Under the pieces are notes generated by a model. That model was not told the origin of the DNA and did not search any database. It saw nothing but the letters and a program-made list of their open reading frames with translations. A DNA stretch of 29,439 bases, taken from NCBI GenBank assembly GCA_030831045.1, contig JAURMB010000082.1:1-29439 (forward strand), in the 5' to 3' direction. Each line of letters starts with the position of its first letter. Within the stretch, counting starts at the first letter, position 1. The stretch is from Schleiferiaceae bacterium (lineage in GTDB: Bacteria; Bacteroidota; Bacteroidia; Flavobacteriales; Schleiferiaceae). Position numbers and translations under genes: made by a program. Shown one piece after another: positions 24,278 to 29,439 of the stretch.

Positions 24278-24829
24278 TTACTTGGCTTGCATCGCCTTCA
24301 AGGCGTTCTCTAAAGCGGGTCCGCGCAGGTTTTTTGCCACTACTTTGCCCTTGCCGTCAATGAGGTAGGTTGCTGGAATCGAGTTAACTCCATACAGTGC
24401 AGCACCTTCGGACCGCCAGCCTTTAAGGTCGCTCACGTGGTTGGGCCACACGAGTCCGTCTTTCGCAATGGCCTCGACCCACCGGTCTTTGGCGTTGTCC
24501 AGCGAAAGCGAGAACACCTCAAAACCCTTTCCTGAGGTGAATTTGGCGTCCTTGTACTGGGAGTAGACGCGCACCACGTTGGGGTTTTCCATGCGGCAGG
24601 GTCCGCACCACGCAGCCCAGAAATCGAGCAGAACGACTTTTCCGCGCAGATCTGACAACTTGCGGGTCTTGCCCGAAGGATCTGGAAAAGCCAGGTCGGG
24701 AGCCATATCGCCCACGTTGATCGTGGCAAGTTGGGCAGCAGGTGCCTCAGCGCGGGGAGCGGTCACGCGGTTCGCGGGGACTGCAGCAAAAACGAGGGCG
24801 GCGACGCCCAAAGCAACAACGTGTTTCAT
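24278..24829 (-). CDS. TlpA/ResA-like periplasmic thioredoxin
   Basis: Exported thiol-disulfide protein of 183 residues. The signal peptide is about 1-29 (hydrophobic core VVALGVAALVFAAVPA). The thioredoxin-like AhpC/TSA-Redoxin domain follows, starting GDMAPDLAFPDPSGKTRKLS. The active site is WCGPC (Cys75/Cys78), and the cis-proline loop reads SIPATYLID. The insert between these elements, with FEVFSLSLDNAKDRWVEAI, is typical of TlpA/ResA-type reductases. It probably keeps particular periplasmic cysteines reduced. It follows murA by 23 nt and ends before a hairpin. Confidence 0.88.
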   Translation of the reverse strand: MKHVVALGVAALVFAAVPANRVTAPRAEAPAAQLATINVGDMAPDLAFPDPSGKTRKLSDLRGKVVLLDFWAAWCGPCRMENPNVVRVYSQYKDAKFTSGKGFEVFSLSLDNAKDRWVEAIAKDGLVWPNHVSDLKGWRSEGAALYGVNSIPATYLIDGKGKVVAKNLRGPALENALKAMQAK

Positions 24830-24833
24830 AGGT

Positions 24834-24841
24834 TAAAAGTA
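24834..24841 (-). promoter_or_regulatory. Possible -7 box for the TlpA-like gene
   Basis: On the minus strand it reads TACTTTTA, one mismatch from TAnnTTTG. It ends 4 nt before the ATG at 24829, in the 23-nt gap after murA. It could give a nearly leaderless transcript independent of murA. Confidence 0.3.
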
Positions 24842-24852
24842 GGGTTCAAAAA

Positions 24853-26169
24853 TTAGTCCGCGATGCGTTCGATGCGCGCACCAAGAGCGCGGAGGCGTTC
24901 GTCAATTCGTTCGTACCCGCGGTCGATTTGCTCGATGTGGTGAATCGTCGACGTGCCTTCGGCGCTAAGGGCGGCGATCAGCAGGGCGATTCCGGCGCGA
25001 ATGTCGGGCGACGTCATCGTGGTTGCGCGCAGCTGGAAGTTGCGGTCGTGTCCGATAACCGTGGCGCGGTGCGGATCGCACAAAATAATCTGTGCACCCA
25101 TATCGATTAGTTTGTCCACAAAAAAGAGGCGGCTCTCAAACATCTTTTGGTGAATCAGGACCGATCCCTTCGCTTGCGTAGCTGTGACCAGCACGATGCT
25201 GAGCAAGTCAGGGGTGAACAAGGGCCATGGCCCGTCGGCAATCGTCACCATAGAACCGTCGAGGTAGGCCCCGATTTCGTAGTGCTTTTGGGCGGGGATG
25301 TACAAGTCGTCGCCGCGCTCTTCGATTTGGATTCCCAGCTTGCGAAACACGTTGGGAATTTGACCCAAATGCGGAATTCCTGCGTTTTTAATCGTAATCT
25401 CGGACTGCGTCATCGCCGCAAGTCCAATCCACGAGCCGATTTCAATCATGTCGGGAAGGCAGCGGTGCTCCGTGCCGCCCAGGCGTTCAACCCCGTTGAT
25501 GACAAGGCGATTGCTGCCAATGCCCTCGATTCGAGCACCCATGCGGACCAACATACTGCAAAGCTGCTGGAGGTAGGGTTCGCATGCGGCGTTGTAAATG
25601 GTTGTTTCGCCGGGTGTCAGCACGGCAGCCATCACGATGTTGGCGGTGCCGGTTACCGAAGGTTCGTCGAGCAATATGTAGGCACCCTTAAGCCCCTCGG
25701 CTGGAGCCTCAACGCCATAAAAGTAGGCCTCTTCTTCGTAGACGAATTTTGCACCAAGCTTCATGAAGCCCTCGAAGTGCGTGTCAAGGCGACGGCGACC
25801 GATCTTGTCTCCGCCGGGCTTCGGAATGTAGCCTTTCCCGAAGCGCGCGAGCATGGGACCAACCACCATTACCGATCCGCGGAGCGCTGCGCCCTTCTTT
25901 TTGTAGGTGTCTCCGAACAAAAAGTCTACGTCGATCTTGTCTGCCTGGAACGTGAAGTCACCGGGGCCATTTTTCGTCACGGTTACGCCGAAATCGCCCA
26001 AGATCTCAATGAGCTTGTTGACGTCGACGATGTCGGGCACGTTGGTGACGCGAACCGGCTCGGCGGTCAAAAGAACCGCGCAGAGAATCTGGAGCACTTC
26101 GTTTTTCGCTCCTTGGGGTTGCACGTCGCCGCGCAGGGCGAGTCCGCCGGTAATTCGAAATGAGGCCAT
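24853..26169 (-). CDS. murA: UDP-N-acetylglucosamine enolpyruvyl transferase MurA (Asp variant)
   Basis: Cytosolic enzyme of 438 residues that transfers enolpyruvate from PEP to UDP-GlcNAc, the committed step of peptidoglycan synthesis. Conserved elements are the N-terminal GAKNEVLQILCAVLLT (residues 20-35, with Lys22-Asn23), GPMLARFGKG (104-113), the active-site loop PGGDKIGRRRLDTHFEG (118-134), and near the C-terminus TTMTSPDIRAGIALLIAAL and IDRGYERIDERLRALGA. The loop residue equivalent to E. coli Cys115 is Asp121, the variant known to be insensitive to fosfomycin alkylation. It starts 2 nt after the DUF4290 gene, a pairing common in Bacteroidota. Confidence 0.97.
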   Translation of the reverse strand: MASFRITGGLALRGDVQPQGAKNEVLQILCAVLLTAEPVRVTNVPDIVDVNKLIEILGDFGVTVTKNGPGDFTFQADKIDVDFLFGDTYKKKGAALRGSVMVVGPMLARFGKGYIPKPGGDKIGRRRLDTHFEGFMKLGAKFVYEEEAYFYGVEAPAEGLKGAYILLDEPSVTGTANIVMAAVLTPGETTIYNAACEPYLQQLCSMLVRMGARIEGIGSNRLVINGVERLGGTEHRCLPDMIEIGSWIGLAAMTQSEITIKNAGIPHLGQIPNVFRKLGIQIEERGDDLYIPAQKHYEIGAYLDGSMVTIADGPWPLFTPDLLSIVLVTATQAKGSVLIHQKMFESRLFFVDKLIDMGAQIILCDPHRATVIGHDRNFQLRATTMTSPDIRAGIALLIAALSAEGTSTIHHIEQIDRGYERIDERLRALGARIERIAD

Positions 26170-26171
26170 AA

Positions 26172-26843
26172 TTACTTGCGGAAGAATCCGCCTTTGCGTT
26201 TGTTAAAATTGGACGAATTCGGTTTTTTCTTCTTGCGGTTCTTGGTATGCAGCGGGGCATTTTGCGAAACCACGCCTTTCGCCACCGACAGCGCGGAGCC
26301 TTCTTGACCGAGTCGTCCGCCCGAAAGAATGCGCAAGTCGTTAAAAATAACGGCGTCGTCAACCGTATCCTTATTCCAGCTCAAGTAGGCCCGCTTCATT
26401 TGGTTGGCGATGTCGTACTCGATGCCTTGGCGCTCTTCTGACGGCTCCATTTCGGCCACGGTGTTGATCAAGTTCTGCAAAATCACGCCGTAGTATCGGT
26501 GGCTGCGGCTCTTCGGGGGGTAGGGCACCCGTTCCGGCTTGGCTTCGAGCAATTCTTTTTGCGGAGCTGGGAACGGTCCGTCCACATCTAAAGCGAAGCC
26601 CGAAATGACGTGCAGGTGATCCCAGACCTTACGTGCAAAATCGGCTTGTCCGCGCAGGCTTGGGTTCAGCCGTCCAACCGTATCCACAATATGCGCTGCG
26701 GCTTCGGTTCGCTTGCTCCGATCTTCAATCGTTAGGCAAAACTCGACCATGGTTTGCACGAGGCGTCCGTACTCACCGAGGGCCAGTTGCGGTCGGTCGG
26801 TATTGTAGTCTAACGAAAGCGTCGTAATGCTTGAGGTTTCCAT
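26172..26843 (-). CDS. DUF4290 family protein
   Basis: Cytoplasmic protein of 223 residues with no signal peptide. I recognise the Bacteroidota-specific DUF4290 family from the opening LDYNTDRPQLALGEYGRLVQ (residues 12-31), the helical region through WDHLHVISGFALDVDGP, and YPPKSRSHRYYGVILQNLI. About residues 1-165 form a helical domain. The C-terminal tail (about 195-223) is disordered and very basic (KNRKKKKPNSSNFNKRKGGF), suggesting nucleic-acid or anionic-surface contact. It lies 13 nt after uvrD and 2 nt before murA. The function is unknown; the constant link with murA hints at a wall- or growth-related role but does not show one. Confidence 0.85.
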   Translation of the reverse strand: METSSITTLSLDYNTDRPQLALGEYGRLVQTMVEFCLTIEDRSKRTEAAAHIVDTVGRLNPSLRGQADFARKVWDHLHVISGFALDVDGPFPAPQKELLEAKPERVPYPPKSRSHRYYGVILQNLINTVAEMEPSEERQGIEYDIANQMKRAYLSWNKDTVDDAVIFNDLRILSGGRLGQEGSALSVAKGVVSQNAPLHTKNRKKKKPNSSNFNKRKGGFFRK

Positions 26844-26856
26844 CGAGGTGCCCTTG

Positions 26857-29202
26857 CTAGGCCAAGAGCTGCAATTTAGCGAACTTCAAAAGGAGTTTCT
26901 TTTCGCCCGCGTTATCAAACTGGATCGTGGCTTTGCCGCCGTCAGAGGCAGGCTCCACCTCGGTCACTGTACCGACACCAAATCGTTCGTGCAGCACCCG
27001 AGTTCCAGGGGTCAAATTTAGTTCGTTTGCGGGACTTCCCGACGCCGAGTTCGCTTGGCCAATCGGCGTCAAGTGCTCGGGTTTACGAAAACGGATCGGA
27101 GCAGGTGGGGGCGTGGTGCTTCCCGAGCCCTGCGGACGCATCTTCTGCGCGGCGGCGCCCCGATACGTGCGGGGTTGCTCCGGGTCCCCAAATGCGTCGC
27201 GGAGCTCTCGCGGCACCCCATAATTCTTGGGAAGTTCAGGAACATGTACGTCTAGGTGCTCTTCGTCGAGCTCGTCCAAAAACCGGCTTGGTTCGCAGTC
27301 AATGAGCTTGCCCCATCGGTAGCGCACCCGAGCATACGTTAAAAAGGCCCGCTGTTCCGCACGCGTTAGCGCCACATAAAAAAGTCGGCGTTCCTCTTCG
27401 AGATCGCTCCGCGAATTCATGGCCATCATCGAGGGGAACAAGCTGTCTTCCATTCCCACGACAAATACAACCGGAAACTCCAAGCCCTTCGCCAAGTGAA
27501 TGGTCATTAAGATGACCTTCGGTTCGTCCGTCTCCTGCTCATCCCGATCGGTCAAGAGCGCCACGTCTTGAAGAAACGCACCTAGGCTGGGATCCCCGCC
27601 TTCAGTCTGGCTCTGCTGCTCCACAAAATCCTTGATTCCGTTGAGCAGCTCTTGAACGTTTTCGTACCGGCTTATCCCCTCAGGCGTTTTGTCTTCGGCC
27701 AGCAACTTCACCAACCCGCTCGTGCGGGCAATGTGTTCGACGGTCCCGAAGGCGTCCATTTGGGTCGCGATGATTCGGTACGAGTCAATTAAATCGGCAA
27801 AGGCTTCAAGCCGCTCCGCCGTGGGCCGATTGATGCCTAATTCCCAGGTCGTGGCATGGCGCACCGCTTCCCAGAGCGGAACCTTTCGCTCGTTTGCTGC
27901 AATCGTCATGCGCGCGAGGGTCGTGTCGCCAATCCCGCGGCCCGGTAGGTTGATGACGCGGCGCAGCGCTTCTTCGTCGTTAGCGTTCACGGTGAGGCGC
28001 ACGTAGGCGAGCACGTCCTTGATTTCCTTTCGCTGGTAAAACGAAAGTCCGCCATAAATCTGGTAGGGAATATTCCTTCGGCGCAGCGCATCCTCAAACG
28101 ACCGCGACTGCGCATTTGTACGGTACAATATGGCAAAATCGCCGTACCCTCGGTGCTCTCGATGAACCAAGTCCCAAATACTCTGGGCGACGTATTGGCC
28201 CTCGTCAGAGTCACTTACGCTCTGATGGACGGCAATTTTTTCTCCGAGCGGATTTTCGGTCCAAACATCTTTTTCGAGTTGCTCCTTGTTGTGCGAAATC
28301 AGCACATTCGCCGCCTTGACGATGCGCTGCGTACTCCGGTAGTTTTGCTCGAGCTTGTACAGCGCCGCATCGGGGTAGTCCTTTTGAAAATTGAGAATGT
28401 TCCGAATGTTGGCGCCCCGAAACGAGTAAATGCTCTGCGCATCGTCGCCCACTACACAAATGTTCTCGAACCGAGCGGCAAGGGCTTTGACGATCAAGTA
28501 CTGCGCGTGGTTGGTGTCCTGGTACTCGTCCACCAAAAGGTAGCGGAACCGCTCCTGGTACTTTGCCAGTGCCTCGGGAAAGCGCGCAAACAATTCGTTC
28601 GTCTTGAGGAGCAAGTCGTCAAAGTCCATGGCTCCCGCGCGAAAGCACCGCTCCATGTACTGCGCATAAACCTCGCCCAGTTTCGGCATGCGGGCCGCAG
28701 CGTCGTGCTCTTGGAGGTCCGCCCGGGCAGCATAAGCCTTTGGCGTGATCAAGTTGTTTTTGTACGCCGAAATCCGCGAAGCCACAGATTTGGTCTTGTA
28801 CACCTCCTTGTCGAGGTTGAGCTCCTTGATCACGTTGGCGAGCACCTTTTGCGCATCCTCGGAATCGTAAATCGTAAAGTTGCTCGGGAAGCCCAATCGT
28901 TCCCCCTCCACGCGAAGGATGCGCGCAAAAATGCTGTGGAACGTGCCCATCCAAACGTTTTTCGCCTCATCTGGCCCAATGACCTTGGCGATGCGGTCCT
29001 TCATTTCACGGGCCGCCTTATTGGTAAAGGTCAAGGCCAGAATTTGAAAGGCATCGGCTCCCTGGTTTATCAAGTGCGCGATGCGGTAGGTAAGGACGCG
29101 CGTTTTGCCCGACCCCGCGCCGGCAATGACCATTACTGGTCCTTTGGTATGTTCCGCCGCCTTGCGCTGAGCCGAGTTGAGTCCGCTTAATAGTCCTTCC
29201 AT
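26857..29202 (-). CDS. uvrD: UvrD/PcrA-type 3'-5' DNA helicase
   Basis: Superfamily 1A helicase of 781 residues acting in nucleotide-excision and mismatch repair and in removing RNA polymerase from DNA. Helicase motifs in order: Q-motif LNSAQRKAAEHTKGP, Walker A GAGSGKTR, motif Ia LTFTNKAAREMKDR, motif II VDEYQDTNHAQ, motif III VVGDDAQSIYSFRGA, motif IV QNYRSTQ, motif V IHLAKGLEFPVVFVVGME and motif VI YVALTRA. The C-terminus (about 725-781, GTRVLHERFGVGTVTEVEP) is the Tudor-like polymerase-binding module of UvrD/PcrA. I chose the ATG at 29202 (MEGLLSGLNSAQ): the longer in-frame start at 29247 would lie upstream of a TAnnTTTG box, and homologues begin near the Q motif. Confidence 0.96.
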   Translation of the reverse strand: MEGLLSGLNSAQRKAAEHTKGPVMVIAGAGSGKTRVLTYRIAHLINQGADAFQILALTFTNKAAREMKDRIAKVIGPDEAKNVWMGTFHSIFARILRVEGERLGFPSNFTIYDSEDAQKVLANVIKELNLDKEVYKTKSVASRISAYKNNLITPKAYAARADLQEHDAAARMPKLGEVYAQYMERCFRAGAMDFDDLLLKTNELFARFPEALAKYQERFRYLLVDEYQDTNHAQYLIVKALAARFENICVVGDDAQSIYSFRGANIRNILNFQKDYPDAALYKLEQNYRSTQRIVKAANVLISHNKEQLEKDVWTENPLGEKIAVHQSVSDSDEGQYVAQSIWDLVHREHRGYGDFAILYRTNAQSRSFEDALRRRNIPYQIYGGLSFYQRKEIKDVLAYVRLTVNANDEEALRRVINLPGRGIGDTTLARMTIAANERKVPLWEAVRHATTWELGINRPTAERLEAFADLIDSYRIIATQMDAFGTVEHIARTSGLVKLLAEDKTPEGISRYENVQELLNGIKDFVEQQSQTEGGDPSLGAFLQDVALLTDRDEQETDEPKVILMTIHLAKGLEFPVVFVVGMEDSLFPSMMAMNSRSDLEEERRLFYVALTRAEQRAFLTYARVRYRWGKLIDCEPSRFLDELDEEHLDVHVPELPKNYGVPRELRDAFGDPEQPRTYRGAAAQKMRPQGSGSTTPPPAPIRFRKPEHLTPIGQANSASGSPANELNLTPGTRVLHERFGVGTVTEVEPASDGGKATIQFDNAGEKKLLLKFAKLQLLA

Positions 29203-29211
29203 GATGCCCCA

Positions 29212-29219
29212 CAAAAGTA
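29212..29219 (-). promoter_or_regulatory. Bacteroidota -7 box for uvrD
   Basis: On the minus strand it reads TACTTTTG, an exact TAnnTTTG match ending 9 nt before the ATG at 29202, so the leader would be only a few nucleotides. A TTG lies 25 nt further upstream, somewhat beyond the usual spacing. The box supports the shorter UvrD start. Confidence 0.5.
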
Positions 29220-29304
29220 GGTGGGTACTGCGGCTAGCGCGATGCAAGTGGAAAACTTTGAAATTCTTTTTAGTAGGTGCTCGTGATTAGACAAGAATTT
29301 GTTC

Positions 29305-29312
29305 TACATTTG
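29305..29312 (+). promoter_or_regulatory. Bacteroidota -7 box for rpsL
   Basis: TACATTTG followed by C is an exact TAnnTTTG match, 62 nt before the rpsL ATG. A weak GTG lies at the -33 position. Transcription would start near 29316-29319, just at a small hairpin. Confidence 0.65.
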
Positions 29313-29316
29313 CAGT

Positions 29317-29332
29317 CCCCAAAAAAGTGGGG
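29317..29332 (+). other. Small hairpin at the start of the rpsL leader
   Basis: CCCCA and TGGGG pair as a 5-bp stem around the loop AAAAAG, placed at or immediately after the predicted rpsL transcription start. It could protect the 5' end or act in regulating the ribosomal-protein operon; the stem is short, so it may also be chance. Confidence 0.35.
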
Positions 29333-29374
29333 GTAAACTATTATTTCTACCGACGTCAAACCACGTAGAAGAGC

Positions 29375-29439
29375 ATGCCAACGATCCAACAACTAGTCCG
29401 CAAAGGACGCGTCACCCTGGAAAAGAAGAGCAAGTCGGC
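29375..29439 (+). CDS. rpsL: 30S ribosomal protein S12 (5' part, cut by window end)
   Basis: The first 21 complete codons, starting MPTIQQLVRKGR, match the highly conserved N-terminus of ribosomal protein S12, a component of the 30S decoding centre and the site of streptomycin-resistance mutations. The family consensus is MPTIqQLvRkgR followed by basic residues, and the sequence continues VTLEKKSKS. It has its own TAnnTTTG promoter and is divergent from uvrD. In Bacteroidota rpsL normally leads the rpsL–rpsG–fusA operon, which would lie beyond the window. Confidence 0.95.
   Translation, partial: MPTIQQLVRKGRVTLEKKSKS

Noticed and set aside
25147..26163. Plus-strand open frame (338 residues) antisense to murA
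   Set aside because: It mirrors the murA coding sequence and has no recognisable features of its own.
28153..29190. Plus-strand open frame (345 residues) antisense to uvrD
   Set aside because: UvrD has all helicase motifs on the minus strand; the antisense frame shows no domain and no promoter or start context.

Overview
The window is a stretch of core chromosome from a member of the Bacteroidota, most likely a Flavobacteriia-like lineage of fairly high GC content. Four things support this. (1) Two secreted proteins end in the type IX secretion (T9SS) type B sorting domain, and a PorP/SprF-family protein lies between them. (2) The gene orders coaX–OMP–TPR–lptC–small membrane protein–CBS transporter–PPIase, purH–mreBCD–mrdA–rodA and DUF4290–murA are typical of Bacteroidota. 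(3) DnaJ has the shortened zinc finger I associate with flavobacteria. (4) The phylum-specific -7 promoter box TAnnTTTG occurs just upstream of many of the genes. The window carries no insertion sequence, phage gene, CRISPR array or rRNA, and every gap between genes is shorter than 300 bases.

Layout from left to right. A tRNA-Phe on the minus strand is divergent from a plus-strand operon (157-5589). That operon holds type III pantothenate kinase, an outer-membrane protein, a TPR protein, LptC, a 64-residue membrane protein and a CNNM/CorC-type transporter, nearly all joined by overlaps of a few bases. A separately promoted SurA/PpiD-like periplasmic PPIase follows (5649-7721). Two tandem hairpins separate it from the convergent minus-strand cell-shape operon purH–mreB–mreC–mreD–mrdA–rodA (read from about 14790 down to 7799). 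A MacB/FtsX-type permease lies divergent from purH. It meets, tail to tail, a small minus-strand pair: a free methionine-(R)-sulfoxide reductase-like GAF protein and a DgkA-type lipid kinase.

From 17046 to 22488 there is a three-gene plus-strand T9SS cassette: a multi-Ig protein with a type B sorting domain, a PorP/SprF-like protein fused to a coiled coil and a SPOR peptidoglycan-binding domain, and a PKD-containing protein with a type B sorting domain. A strong bidirectional terminator follows. The minus strand then carries uvrD–DUF4290–murA–tlpA, followed downstream by grpE–dnaJ. The window ends a few codons into rpsL, which has its own promoter.

Functionally, most of the window concerns the envelope: LPS export, peptidoglycan precursor synthesis (MurA), elongasome (MreBCD/PBP2/RodA), periplasmic folding (PPIase, TlpA) and T9SS cargo. 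The most distinctive element is the T9SS cassette with its SPOR-fused PorP/SprF protein. Other points of note are an Asp in place of the catalytic Cys in MurA, an unusual active-site segment in CoaX, and promoter boxes that place several start codons almost at the transcription start and argue for shorter UvrD and PurH proteins. Nothing else looks like a wholly new system; the rest is conserved housekeeping.
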